A stretch of DNA of 64,000 bases from Desulfocapsa sp. (GCA_022712895.1 JAFLJS010000057.1:1-64000), one strand, 5' to 3'; numbered from the stretch's first letter, positions 35,291 to 44,293 are shown. Notes: generated by a model not told the origin, from the sequence alone. Numbers and translations are program-made.

Positions 35291-36508
35291 TCAAAACGAT
35301 TTTAGAAGCTGTTCGCCATATTCAAGCGCCTCTAGATATGCCGCCCCAAGTTCCTTCTCGGAAATACCACGATTCTGTAAAGAGTTAATGCATCTTTCAG
35401 TTTCCCCACGTTCATACTTCGCTACCGCCTCAAGGATTATAGCATAGGGACCAGTTCGCAAAACCAGGCAATTTTTCACATCGTCCGACAGTGGCATTTG
35501 CTCCATCAATTCTTTCATAGTCTTATCAAGCATGGCATCAACAAGGGAAAAGAGCCCTACCAGAAACAACTCACTAGCTTCTTCTTTACCTGCTTTTTTA
35601 TCTACCAACAGTTCACAAAAACGTGCCCGGACTACGGCTAAGCGCACCAGCTCTTCCGGCTTTTCTGTCGCCAATTCGGAGATTATGGCAAGAAGCACAA
35701 ACTGCCGAAATCTTTTCGCACCCAGGAATGCGATGGCCCTACTCACCGAGACTACTTTTTCCAACAGATAAAAATGTGCCGAATTCAAATAGCGAAGCAG
35801 CTTATAGGTAAGGGCCACATCTGATGAGACAATTGCTTCCACCTGGTCAATAGTAGTTTTTTTCTTTGTCACTTCCGCAAGGAGACGCAGCAGATTTATC
35901 TTCACTGAGCTGAGTTCCTGTAAACATATTTTCTCGGGCCTGCTGAAAAAGAACCCCTGAAAATAATGGAATCCAAGTTTTACAGATTTTTCAAATTCAT
36001 CATAACTTTCCACTTTTTCTGCCAACAATTTCAGATGCTCAAAACGGGATAGCTTGCGTAACAGTATATGAAGTGAATCAACCGGACTCTGGATAAAATC
36101 AATCTTAACGATATCAACGATGGCAAGCAGGGGATCGAAACGAGGGTGATACAGGAAATCATCCAGGGCAAGGAGGTATCCCTGTTCTTTCAACTCGGTA
36201 CAGGCGTCCAGAATTGCAGATGTTGGTTCAACATCTTCCAGAATTTCTACAACCAGACGATTTTGAGGGAAGGCCATCGCAATCTTCTGCAACAGCAGTT
36301 TTTCTGTAAAATTAACAAAACAGAGTTTCGAGCCGGCAATCCGCTCAATTCCCTCTGTGAGAAACGTGGAAGAAAGCAGCGATGTGGTTGCTTTATCCCC
36401 TGCTAAATGTTTCGGATAATCGTCCTGCCCACCACGAAAAAGAAGTTCATAGGCATATAGCTTTTTATGAACTGAAAAAATGGGTTGCCTGGCGATACAG
36501 ATATCCAT
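35291..36508 (-). CDS. EAL/HDOD domain signalling protein
   Basis: A 405-residue protein with an N-terminal EAL-like domain and a C-terminal HDOD domain (YuxH family). The EAL signature is degenerate: YELLFRG (20-26) replaces ExLxR, and ALDDF (114-118) keeps the Asp pair without the usual GxG continuation, so c-di-GMP hydrolysis is unlikely. The HDOD region covers about 205-400 (VALTYKLLRYLNSAHF, AIAFLGAKRFRQFVLL). Probably a c-di-GMP or protein-interaction scaffold; target unknown. Confidence 0.88.
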   Translation of the reverse strand: MDICIARQPIFSVHKKLYAYELLFRGGQDDYPKHLAGDKATTSLLSSTFLTEGIERIAGSKLCFVNFTEKLLLQKIAMAFPQNRLVVEILEDVEPTSAILDACTELKEQGYLLALDDFLYHPRFDPLLAIVDIVKIDFIQSPVDSLHILLRKLSRFEHLKLLAEKVESYDEFEKSVKLGFHYFQGFFFSRPEKICLQELSSVKINLLRLLAEVTKKKTTIDQVEAIVSSDVALTYKLLRYLNSAHFYLLEKVVSVSRAIAFLGAKRFRQFVLLAIISELATEKPEELVRLAVVRARFCELLVDKKAGKEEASELFLVGLFSLVDAMLDKTMKELMEQMPLSDDVKNCLVLRTGPYAIILEAVAKYERGETERCINSLQNRGISEKELGAAYLEALEYGEQLLKSF

Positions 36509-36545
36509 ACATATTCACCTGAGCTAAGTTTTTTTTACAACATCA

Positions 36546-37391
36546 TCAATGGTCACGGATCTTCCGCAACACCCCAACCACCAGCAGATACAACGCTGTA
36601 GCAATCATTATGATTACCGGTCCGCTGGGTAAATCGTAACTGTAACTCAACCAGAGCCCGGAGAATACAAACAAGGCACAAAAAACAATCGCCAGCAACA
36701 TCATTTGCCACAGATTCCGGGCAAAGTTCCCTGCAATTGCCGCCGGCAGGGTAAGAAGAGCAATCACCATCACAATACCCACAACCCGAACCAGCAAAAC
36801 AACGGTCAAAGCGGTGAGGCAAAGCAACGCCAGATAAAGAAGTCCAGTATTCAAACCTCGTAACCGGGCATATTCTTCATCAAAACAAAGCGCCAGAAAC
36901 TTATTATAAAAAATGGTCACAACAGTTACGACAACAATATCCAGAATGGATATAAAATAGAGATCACTTTTTCCAATAAGTAAAATATTACCAAAGAGGT
37001 AACTCATGGGATCGTTATAGCCTGGAGTTTTGGCAATAAACAGCAAACCAATGGCCATACCCGCTGCCCACAGAGCACCAATCACGCTGTCTTCTCTCTG
37101 TTTTGCGTGAAGACTAACTACTGTTAAAATAACAGCCGCAAGCAGTGCCGCCAGGATAGCACCGATAAAGGGTGTAAACCAGGCAATACCTACCGCCTGT
37201 TGAAGATATAGACCTAGACCGACACCTGCAAGTACACAATGAGAAATGGCTCCGGCAATATAGCTAATCCTTCGCACAACCACGAAACTGCCAATAATAC
37301 CAAAAGGAATGGAGGCCAGCAGGCCACTTATCAATGCATAACGTAAAAAGGGGAGATTCGGGTCTGCGAGGGCTTGGAAAAAATCAGTCAT
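36546..37391 (-). CDS. znuB: Metal ABC transporter permease (ZnuB/MntB type)
   Basis: A 281-residue polytopic permease of the ABC-3 family. It has RRISYIAGAISHCVLAGVG and VGIVMVIALLTLPAAIAGNF. The ATG at 37391 is chosen since GGGGAGGGTGGG precedes it and it overlaps the end of the ATPase gene by 8 bp; the frame runs upstream to 37424 without support. Transports zinc or manganese. Confidence 0.9.
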   Translation of the reverse strand: MTDFFQALADPNLPFLRYALISGLLASIPFGIIGSFVVVRRISYIAGAISHCVLAGVGLGLYLQQAVGIAWFTPFIGAILAALLAAVILTVVSLHAKQREDSVIGALWAAGMAIGLLFIAKTPGYNDPMSYLFGNILLIGKSDLYFISILDIVVVTVVTIFYNKFLALCFDEEYARLRGLNTGLLYLALLCLTALTVVLLVRVVGIVMVIALLTLPAAIAGNFARNLWQMMLLAIVFCALFVFSGLWLSYSYDLPSGPVIIMIATALYLLVVGVLRKIRDH

Positions 37392-38154
37392 GGCTATGCC
37401 CACCCTCCCCGCAACGATGATCATGTCGTATCATTTGCAAATCACCACCATACATATTCTGAATCAACTCACCGGTCAGTTCACTGGTTGGATGAATCAC
37501 GACTTTATTATTTACACAGGCAATTCGTTTAAAGAACGTGGAGGCAAAACCCACGTCATGGGTCACCATGAGAATGGTCATCTTTTCATTAAAACCTGAT
37601 AACAGATCAAAAAACCGGGTTTCTGCTGTGTGGTCAATATTGGCAGTGGGTTCATCTAAAATGAGAAGATCACATCCAGTGGCCAGCGCCCTTGCAATAA
37701 GTACCCGCTGTCGTTGCCCCCCGGAAAGTGCAGCAAAAGAATGTGCAGCATATTTTAGTAAATCAACCTTTTCAAGGGCTGCTGTTGCCAGCTCTTTATC
37801 ACGCGTTGAGTATTTCCCACTGATCGACCCTCCTAGCCTTCCCATGCAGACCACTTCCATTACTGATATGGGGAAATAGGGGTCAAAACTTGCGTACTGG
37901 GGGACATACCCCATCCGCAGATGTGCCTGTTCAGGACTTCCACCAAACACCGTAACTGTCCCCTGATCTGGAGTGAGTAGACCAAGGATACATTTTATCA
38001 AGGTTGTTTTTCCGCCACCATTTGGCCCAACAATACAGATTGAATCCAAATTATGAATAGTAAGATTCACATCTGTCAGGATCGAATTCTGTTCATAACT
38101 GAAACTTAGATTATCGATCTGTACAATTGGCGTGACCGGGTCAATTCTCTGCAT
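37384..38154 (-). CDS. znuC: Metal ABC transporter ATP-binding protein
   Basis: A 256-residue ATPase. It has Walker A GPNGGGKTTL, signature LSGGQRQRVLIARAL and Walker B LLILDEPTANID. The C-terminus is His-rich (RHDHRCGEGGHSHD), suggesting metal binding. Lies between the binding protein and permease genes, 7 bp after znuA. Confidence 0.94.
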   Translation of the reverse strand: MQRIDPVTPIVQIDNLSFSYEQNSILTDVNLTIHNLDSICIVGPNGGGKTTLIKCILGLLTPDQGTVTVFGGSPEQAHLRMGYVPQYASFDPYFPISVMEVVCMGRLGGSISGKYSTRDKELATAALEKVDLLKYAAHSFAALSGGQRQRVLIARALATGCDLLILDEPTANIDHTAETRFFDLLSGFNEKMTILMVTHDVGFASTFFKRIACVNNKVVIHPTSELTGELIQNMYGGDLQMIRHDHRCGEGGHSHD

Positions 38155-38160
38155 AATTAT

Positions 38161-39072
38161 TTAACGGCTCATTCCGGAACGAATATTGGCCGCCATGATT
38201 TTCAAATTTTCCATCACATTTTCAGCAAGTGGGTTCAGAGGCAACACTTCTCCACATATAGCTTGTGCCACTGCAGTTGCACTTCGGGGATCAAACTGAG
38301 CCTGTACAAAAATCACTTTAACTTGTTCTTTTCTGGCTTTTGTAATGAGCGCCCTTAACTGTTTTGGCGTGGGTGCCTTTCCTTCCACCTCCACAGCTTC
38401 CTGATGCAAATGATACCTTCTCGCAAAATAGGCAAAAGAAGGATGAAATACATAGAAAGACGATCCGGCAAAAGGTGCCAGCTCTGCCTGTATATTTTTA
38501 TCCAGAGCCTCAAGCTCTTTTTTGAGTTTCAATAGGTTAGCATTATAAAAGTGCACATTATCAGGATCGACTTTTCCCATCGCTTGAACCATTGTAGCAG
38601 CAATGCGAATCAAATTTGGCGGAGAAAGCCAGACATGGGGATCAAGCCCAATGTGACTCCTCTCTGCATGACCATGTTCTTGCAAGGGAAGCTTTTCTAT
38701 GCCACGCACACTATTGACCACCAACAAAGAAGACGAATTCCGTGTAAGTTTCGCCAAGAGCACCCTTTCGAACTCCATGTCCATGGCAAAAAACAGTTTC
38801 GCCCGGGAAAGGGCCACAATCTGTCTGCTCGTTGGCTGAAACAGGTGAGGGCTCTTCCCTTCGCCGATCAGTACCTGGCTGTTTACATGCTCTCCACCCA
38901 GGCGATCAACCAGGTATTTTTGCGGTGGAATAGAAACAAACAACTCAAGCGATTTGGCAAGGAGCGATTCTGGGTTAAGTATTAAAAGACAAAGCAGAAG
39001 CATCAAAACCTTGCCAATAGAGGCGCTCCTCTTCCGAAAAATAACACCCTGTGTTTTTTTAATTTTGTTCAT
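38161..39072 (-). CDS. znuA: Metal ABC transporter substrate-binding protein (ZnuA type)
   Basis: A 303-residue periplasmic A-I cluster binding protein. It has an N-terminal hydrophobic signal (VLMLLLCLLILNP), SIPPQKYLVDRLGG, SPHLFQPTSRQIVAL with the first metal His, EHGHAERSHIGLDPHVWLSP with the second, and FHPSFAYFARRY with the third. The short His loop suggests zinc, but manganese cannot be excluded. First gene of the znuACB operon. Confidence 0.93.
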   Translation of the reverse strand: MNKIKKTQGVIFRKRSASIGKVLMLLLCLLILNPESLLAKSLELFVSIPPQKYLVDRLGGEHVNSQVLIGEGKSPHLFQPTSRQIVALSRAKLFFAMDMEFERVLLAKLTRNSSSLLVVNSVRGIEKLPLQEHGHAERSHIGLDPHVWLSPPNLIRIAATMVQAMGKVDPDNVHFYNANLLKLKKELEALDKNIQAELAPFAGSSFYVFHPSFAYFARRYHLHQEAVEVEGKAPTPKQLRALITKARKEQVKVIFVQAQFDPRSATAVAQAICGEVLPLNPLAENVMENLKIMAANIRSGMSR

Positions 39073-39087
39073 AGTATCCTGTACTTC

Positions 39088-39106
39088 AAATGGTTATAAC
39101 ACATTT
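39088..39106 (-). promoter_or_regulatory. Candidate Zur-type operator upstream of znuA
   Basis: AAATG-GTTATAAC-A-CATTT is a near-palindrome 16 bp before the znuA start and resembles the AAATGTTATA-N-TATAACATTT pattern known for Zur. The halves are out of register by one base, so the match is only suggestive. Confidence 0.3.
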
Positions 39107-39224
39107 TTTATTCCCAGCCCACAAAGGTCAATGAAAAAAACGACAAGATACCTTATACTTTGTGAAAGGATAATAAATTCATTCAATGCTACAATCTATT
39201 TACCCACACGTTTAGGGACATGCC

Positions 39225-39977
39225 ATGGCCATTATTGCAGTATACAACATTAAGGGTGGAGTCGGAAAAACCGCGACAAGCGTTAATCTTGCTTACCTCG
39301 CAGCACAGGCAAACCATTCGACTCTGATTTGTGATATGGACCCACAAGGTTCTGCAAGCTACTATTTTCGTGCGCAAACCAAAAAGAAGAAGTTCTCTGC
39401 TGCCGACCTGCTAAAAGGTGGCAAGGGCATCAGGAGAAGCATCATAGGCACTGATTACCCAAACCTCGACCTGCTACCTGCAGACTTCACTTATAGAAAC
39501 CTTGATCTCGCCCTGGACAATTACAAGAATTCCACTCGGCGTATTGACAAAGTCCTGCAACCATTAAAAGAAGAATATCAGCATATTTTCCTTGATTGCC
39601 CACCCAATATCACACTGCTCTCAGAAAATATTTTTGAGGCCGCAGATGTTCTGTTAATCCCATTTATCCCTACCACACTGTCCATGCTTTCCTTTAACAA
39701 GCTGGTGGAATTCTTCAAACAGACAGGAATCAAACGAAAGAAATTGTTTCTCTTCTTTTCCATGGTGCAGAAACAAAAAACCATGCACATGGATATGATG
39801 AAACAATTTTCAGGAAAGAAACGAGTATTGCGAAATCATATCCCCTTTTTGGCTGATGTTGAGAAAATGGGACTCCATAGAGAACCGGTTCTGGTATCGG
39901 CGCCAAGCTCACCAGCATCTCATGCTTACCGGGCACTGTGGCTGGAAATTGACCTTATACTGAGAAAGATGAAGTAA
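39225..39977 (+). CDS. ParA family ATPase (orphan)
   Basis: A 250-residue MinD/ParA-type ATPase with the deviant Walker A KGGVGKTATS (10-19), the DMDPQGSASYYF motif and FLDCPPNITLLSE. Short and Soj-like, without a neighbouring parB. It may position a cellular structure rather than segregate the chromosome; the cargo is unknown. Confidence 0.9.
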   Translation: MAIIAVYNIKGGVGKTATSVNLAYLAAQANHSTLICDMDPQGSASYYFRAQTKKKKFSAADLLKGGKGIRRSIIGTDYPNLDLLPADFTYRNLDLALDNYKNSTRRIDKVLQPLKEEYQHIFLDCPPNITLLSENIFEAADVLLIPFIPTTLSMLSFNKLVEFFKQTGIKRKKLFLFFSMVQKQKTMHMDMMKQFSGKKRVLRNHIPFLADVEKMGLHREPVLVSAPSSPASHAYRALWLEIDLILRKMK

Positions 39978-39989
39978 GAAAGCAATGAA

Positions 39990-40439
39990 CTAAACATGTG
40001 CACTTGTTAACATGGCAATAAAGGCATAACGGCCAAATTTCCCGATAGAAACAAGAACGAGAAAGAGCAGTGGCTGTAGACGTAAGATCCCGGCAACCAA
40101 GCATAATGGGTCTCCAATGATCGGAAGCCAGGCAAAGAGCAGGGAGGCTGTCCCGTACCGTTGATACAATGCCATTGCTCTGGCCGACTGTTTCTCATCA
40201 ACTCGAAGAATTTTTTCCATTAATAAACCAGAACCCCATATTCCGATTCCGTAAGTGACAAAAGCACCCAAAACATTGCCCAGGGTGGCAACAACAACAA
40301 CCTGTGTCACAGAAAACCCTTGAAGGATCAAGGTGACCAGTAGCCATTCTGAGCCCATGGGCAGGAGTGTGGCAGCCAGCAGACTGAGCAGAAAGAGGGA
40401 CAAGAGGCCATGATCTATGAGGAAACTCTCCATTTGCAA
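39990..40439 (-). CDS. YqaA family membrane protein
   Basis: A 149-residue protein of the SNARE-associated/VTT (DedA-like) superfamily, YqaA subgroup. It has LLPMGSEWLLVTLILQG and NVLGAFVTYGIGIWG, and the loop LFAWLPIIGDPLCLVAGILR. Three to four membrane segments. Role unknown. Confidence 0.85.
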   Translation of the reverse strand: MQMESFLIDHGLLSLFLLSLLAATLLPMGSEWLLVTLILQGFSVTQVVVVATLGNVLGAFVTYGIGIWGSGLLMEKILRVDEKQSARAMALYQRYGTASLLFAWLPIIGDPLCLVAGILRLQPLLFLVLVSIGKFGRYAFIAMLTSAHV

Positions 40440-40465
40440 GCTACCGGTGACCAGATACTCGTTGC

Positions 40466-40960
40466 TCAGGAAACATCTTCAAACAAACCAGCGCCCACAT
40501 TCTTTTGCGTTCTGGCAGGATCGAAGACACGACCATTCATAACAACATAAACGCCTGCTGCAAGTGTTTGCACAGCGATAACTGCACAGCCGACATTGAA
40601 CACAGCATCAGTCTCGCGAAAACGAGCAGGTTCCATGGAGCCCGTTAAAACAATCGTTCGTCCCGGAAAATTCTCAAGATATTTTGCCGTTTCGATCATC
40701 GTATCGGTCCCGTGTGTTATCAGAAAGCACTTTGCAGCAGAGCCTTCTATGGCTCGACGGATCTCCGCACGATCTTCGTCGGTCATCTCCAGACTGTCTT
40801 TACGTACGACAGACTCGACCTCATAGTCAAGACTCACGTTAGAGTCTCGGAGAATCGTCAGAATCTGAGGCTCACCAACTTCGTATTCCGATTTTGCATC
40901 GAAATAAATTTTATCAATGGTTCCACCGCAAGCAAGGATTTTTATTTGGGGATTACTCAT
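40466..40960 (-). CDS. Asparaginase N-domain protein
   Basis: A 164-residue protein equivalent to the N-terminal domain of type I/II asparaginases alone. It has CGGTIDKIYF with the nucleophile Thr region and ITHGTDTMIETAKYL with the second Thr-Asp pair. The C-terminal domain is absent, but free-standing proteins of this size occur as a family, so I do not call it a pseudogene. Activity is uncertain, because the partner domain that completes the active site is missing. Confidence 0.82.
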   Translation of the reverse strand: MSNPQIKILACGGTIDKIYFDAKSEYEVGEPQILTILRDSNVSLDYEVESVVRKDSLEMTDEDRAEIRRAIEGSAAKCFLITHGTDTMIETAKYLENFPGRTIVLTGSMEPARFRETDAVFNVGCAVIAVQTLAAGVYVVMNGRVFDPARTQKNVGAGLFEDVS

Positions 40961-41591
40961 TTCATTTCCAGGTATATACAGTCTTCAACTTTTGTAGATG
41001 ATCTCACACCATTTCCGACAGCCTCGTCGCCTCTGGGGCTGCACCGCAGCAGACTATTGCCCGCACATTGCAAGAACCATGAAAATGTATATTTATATAA
41101 CTGTAGCTGTGGTAATTTTTTGTGTAAACCTACTCTCTACCACTCCTTTTAGCAATAGCAGGTTCCTATACAAAAGAAGAGCAAAGCACGCAAGACAGCA
41201 GATTTTATTATGATAAAAGTTGATAAACTCGTAAAAACTCAGATTTTAGGTGGTTAAGTATTTATGCCATCAAAGGCATTGCCACCATCAGTTGCCATAA
41301 ATGGAACAGAAATCTACATATTGGTACTGTTTTTTTCGCTCAATGGTCTTTTTTTTCAATTCCCTCCCCAAAAATAAGCTCAGTAATTCCAGCAACAACA
41401 AGCCTGATATAGGTAAATATACCTATACTTTCTGTGGTACCTATTGCAACTATATAGTTAAAATACTTATTGATTAACAGAATAAAACGCCATACAGTTG
41501 AATTATAATAGTTAGCACTTCGATACAGGCTATCAATTCACCTGCACACGCGTCTGCGTAACCGTGACGCAACTGAATAAGGTAAAATAGT
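40961..41591. other. Intergenic region with partial repeat
   Basis: 631 bp with no gene that I can support. It contains the partial repeat copy at 41219-41273. A perfect TATAAT at 41504-41509, without a good -35, may be the -10 of the PilZ gene. The rest is AT-rich, low-information DNA. Confidence 0.6.
41219..41273 (-). repeat. Interspersed hairpin repeat, partial copy E (reverse)
   Basis: The reverse complement reads GGCATAAATACTTAACCACC and then GAGTTTTTACGAGTTTATCA, matching the right end of the 42.1 kb copy. The hairpin core is absent. Confidence 0.7.
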
Positions 41592-42014
41592 ATGAGCAAA
41601 AAGATTATTATTCGAGTGATTAATAACAGAATACAATTTAAGTGTTCTTCCTGCGCTGCAAAAAGAAACTATCCTGTGCAACCGAATGTACGATGTAAAA
41701 ACATACGGTGCCAGAAATGTCACACCATCACCAGTTGCACACTCAATCGACGCCTTACCCCAAGAGAACTCTCCAGTGGAAACGCCATTTTGATTACAAA
41801 TGAGGGAAAGACCTTAGAGGTATTTATTCACGACGTTTCAACAAATGGTGGAATTGGTCTTGATATACCTATTGGGGCAGCTCGCGCACGAACGGTAAAA
41901 ATAGGAACAGAAGTTCGTTTCAACTGTAAATGGAACCCCCGCATGCTGGGCAGTGGACGTTTTAAAGTGATCAACAGCAAGGGACAACGGATCGGTATTA
42001 AAAAAGTGATCTGA
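41592..42014 (+). CDS. PilZ domain protein with N-terminal zinc-ribbon-like region
   Basis: A 140-residue protein. Residues 18-49 hold cysteines at 18, 21, 35, 40, 43 and 49 (CSSC and CQKC pairs), resembling a zinc ribbon. A PilZ domain follows with RRLTPR (53-58) and the second motif DVSTNGG (Asp81, Ser83, Gly86), so c-di-GMP binding is likely. AAGGT precedes the ATG by 8 bp. Small c-di-GMP effector; target unknown. Confidence 0.85.
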   Translation: MSKKIIIRVINNRIQFKCSSCAAKRNYPVQPNVRCKNIRCQKCHTITSCTLNRRLTPRELSSGNAILITNEGKTLEVFIHDVSTNGGIGLDIPIGAARARTVKIGTEVRFNCKWNPRMLGSGRFKVINSKGQRIGIKKVI

Positions 42015-42380
42015 AAATCTGTAATTCCTTTATATACTCCCCGAGTTCTTCTTCCTGGCGATTCATTTTTTATCTCTTATATGATGGCGTCGTATTCATG
42101 CCCGTAGTTAGGGCAAAACTCTCCATCTCCTTCGTTGCTGCACATTTTCAATCGTTACGACGTACCTTAGTACGCAGAAATGATAGAAAACATATTTGCC
42201 TCGGATATGAAGTTTTTCACCCGAACAAAGGGCATAAATACTTAACCATCTAAATTCTGGGTTTTTACGAGTTTATCTTATTTGAAAAACAGACAATTAG
42301 AGGTTACTATATTCTAGAAGATCTTTGGTTGTTCAGTCAGCAACTCTCCCCGTTATCTCCAGACACAAGGGCCAAATGCA
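42015..42380. other. Intergenic region holding repeat copy D
   Basis: 366 bp, over half occupied by the 199-bp repeat at 42082-42280. No gene is supported in the remainder. Confidence 0.6.
42082..42280 (+). repeat. Interspersed hairpin repeat, copy D (longest)
   Basis: The fullest copy. It starts TGATGGCGTCGTATT, has a small hairpin GCCC-GTAGTTA-GGGC (42100-42114) and the shared ACGACGTACCTTAGTACG core with a degraded stem, then continues AAGTTTTTCACCCGAAC to GTTTTTACGAGTTTATCTTA. The core stem is more mismatched here than in copies A and C. Confidence 0.8.
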
Positions 42381-42722
42381 ATGAAATGTTCAGCACTCTC
42401 CTTAAGCATCCTCTTCCTGTTATTATCCAGCCTGCCAGCTATTGCCCAGGAATATACGGCAGGACAGGCGATTTTCACAAAGAAAAAATGTCAGCGCTGT
42501 CACGTATCGGGGGACCTGAAAAAGAAAGGGCCATCGCTAGAGGTGATAGCAAAAGCCTACCAGGATGGAGCAAAGCTCCTTTCTTATTTTAGGGGGGATA
42601 TGGAACCGATTGTCGAACCAGAACGGGCAAATCTCATGAAAATGCGGCGAAAACAGTTAAAAAAGCTCACTAACCAGCAGCAAAAGGATCTGAGCCAGTA
42701 TATGATGAGCTTCAAAGAATAG
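42381..42722 (+). CDS. Small monohaem c-type cytochrome
   Basis: A 113-residue exported protein with an N-terminal signal peptide (ILFLLLSSLPAIAQ) and one haem-binding CQRCH (37-41), then a Lys-rich C-terminal helix region with QQKDLSQYMMSFKE. Resembles class I cytochrome c. Periplasmic electron carrier; partners not apparent nearby. It ends 3 bp before the ppx gene on the opposite strand. Confidence 0.9.
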   Translation: MKCSALSLSILFLLLSSLPAIAQEYTAGQAIFTKKKCQRCHVSGDLKKKGPSLEVIAKAYQDGAKLLSYFRGDMEPIVEPERANLMKMRRKQLKKLTNQQQKDLSQYMMSFKE

Positions 42723-42724
42723 CG

Positions 42725-44227
42725 CTACGAAAAAAAACTGAGGTCAAAGTCTACCTTGCGCAAATACTTCGCCTCCTGCTCCAAACTGGCCAACTGTAAA
42801 GGATGATTAAGCAGTTCATCTTTTGCAAAAAGTAAAGTCAAACTGTGTTCACCGGGGATTATTTTCTCTATAACTGCGGTTTCTTCTTTACGGGAACGAT
42901 GGAGCAGCGTGGCAAGGCGCAACAGTACCACGAGCCGTAAGGCTATTTTTTGATCTTTATAGGGCAGGTCACTGAACAGTTTATTTGATATTTTTTTCCG
43001 GTGACAACGAACGAGAAGACTCATCCATGACTGCTCTTCATAGGAAAACCCAGGTAAATCTGCATTGTCCAGTAGATAGGCCCCATGTTTCTGATAGCCA
43101 CTCAAAGAAACAGCCAGGCCAATTTCATGAAGACTGCATGCCCAATGTAATATTTCCTGATAGTCCAGACCTATCTCCCACTCCTTTTCACAGGCAGTCA
43201 GAAACTGATTGGCCTTTTTACTTACTCTTCGAGCATGTTTCTGGCTAATCTGAAAACGGTGCTGCACACTGCTAACGGTTTTCAAACGAGTATCTTCACT
43301 TTGAATCCGTCCCAGACGCTCGTACAACAGCCCTTCACGCAGCGCACCATCTGAAACCTGCATGGATTCAATCTTCAATGCTTCAAATGTTGCAATAAGA
43401 ACCGCCAGCCCGCCGGCAAAAACAGGCTTTCGGTCTGCCTTCAACCCTGGCAGGTCAAGATCGTTCACATGACCGGCATCGATCATTTTCTCCCGAATCT
43501 TATGCAGACTATCCAGGGTAATATCATACGATTCAAGGCCAAGCCCCTGGACAACCTTGCCAACAGCCTTTATTGTTCCGGAAGCACCCGTGGCTGAATT
43601 ATAATCAACTTTTTGAAAATGACGTCTCACCGGCCGCAACAGCAAATGGGCACCGAGTCCCGCCTTTATCCAGTTCTTTTTCTTCAATCGGCCATGTTTA
43701 AAAAAAGCCCGACTCATGCTGACACAGCCCATTTCAAGGCTACGCAGGTGAAGTGGTTCAAAATTCTCACCTATAATCAGCTCAGTTGAACCACCGCCGA
43801 TATCCATAACAAATCGTTTCCCGTCTTCATCAACCAGAGAATGGGAAACCCCGAGGTATACGAGGCGTGCCTCTTCCTTCCCTGCAATAACTGCAATTGG
43901 ATGCCCAAGAGCTTCATGGGCTTCATTGAGAAAATGACGGCTATTTTTGGCCTGTCGCAGCGTGTTGGTACCTACTGCCGCTACACTGCCAGGGGATAAA
44001 TCGGTAACTCGTTCCCCAAAACGCTTGAGACATTGAAGCGCACGATCACGCGCCTCTTCAGATAAGCGGCCCTTTTTATCAAGCCCCGCCCCCAGCCGCA
44101 CCATTTCTTTCAGATTATCAAGAATATGAATATGACCGTCTTCAATACGGGCAACAACCATATGAAAGCTATTGGATCCTAAATCAACTGCAGCCAGATG
44201 TTGTGGTGTTAGCTGTTTTACGGGCAT
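42725..44227 (-). CDS. ppx: Ppx/GppA family phosphatase
   Basis: A 500-residue exopolyphosphatase or guanosine pentaphosphatase. It has AAVDLGSNSFHMVVARI (phosphate-1), VAAVGTNTLRQAKN, KEEARLVYLGV and MDIGGGSTELI (phosphate-2). The C-terminal HD-type domain (about 320-500) is present. Substrate choice between polyphosphate and pppGpp cannot be read from sequence. Confidence 0.93.
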   Translation of the reverse strand: MPVKQLTPQHLAAVDLGSNSFHMVVARIEDGHIHILDNLKEMVRLGAGLDKKGRLSEEARDRALQCLKRFGERVTDLSPGSVAAVGTNTLRQAKNSRHFLNEAHEALGHPIAVIAGKEEARLVYLGVSHSLVDEDGKRFVMDIGGGSTELIIGENFEPLHLRSLEMGCVSMSRAFFKHGRLKKKNWIKAGLGAHLLLRPVRRHFQKVDYNSATGASGTIKAVGKVVQGLGLESYDITLDSLHKIREKMIDAGHVNDLDLPGLKADRKPVFAGGLAVLIATFEALKIESMQVSDGALREGLLYERLGRIQSEDTRLKTVSSVQHRFQISQKHARRVSKKANQFLTACEKEWEIGLDYQEILHWACSLHEIGLAVSLSGYQKHGAYLLDNADLPGFSYEEQSWMSLLVRCHRKKISNKLFSDLPYKDQKIALRLVVLLRLATLLHRSRKEETAVIEKIIPGEHSLTLLFAKDELLNHPLQLASLEQEAKYLRKVDFDLSFFS

Positions 44228-44293
44228 CGCTCATCCTTGACAGGTCACACTCTTCACTGTGTGAGCCTTATCAGTAAGTCTTGAAGGCTATAG

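Noticed and set aside
40466..40960. Truncated asparaginase pseudogene
   Set aside because: The frame is intact and has a normal start, and proteins of this size form a family; no remnant of the second domain follows.
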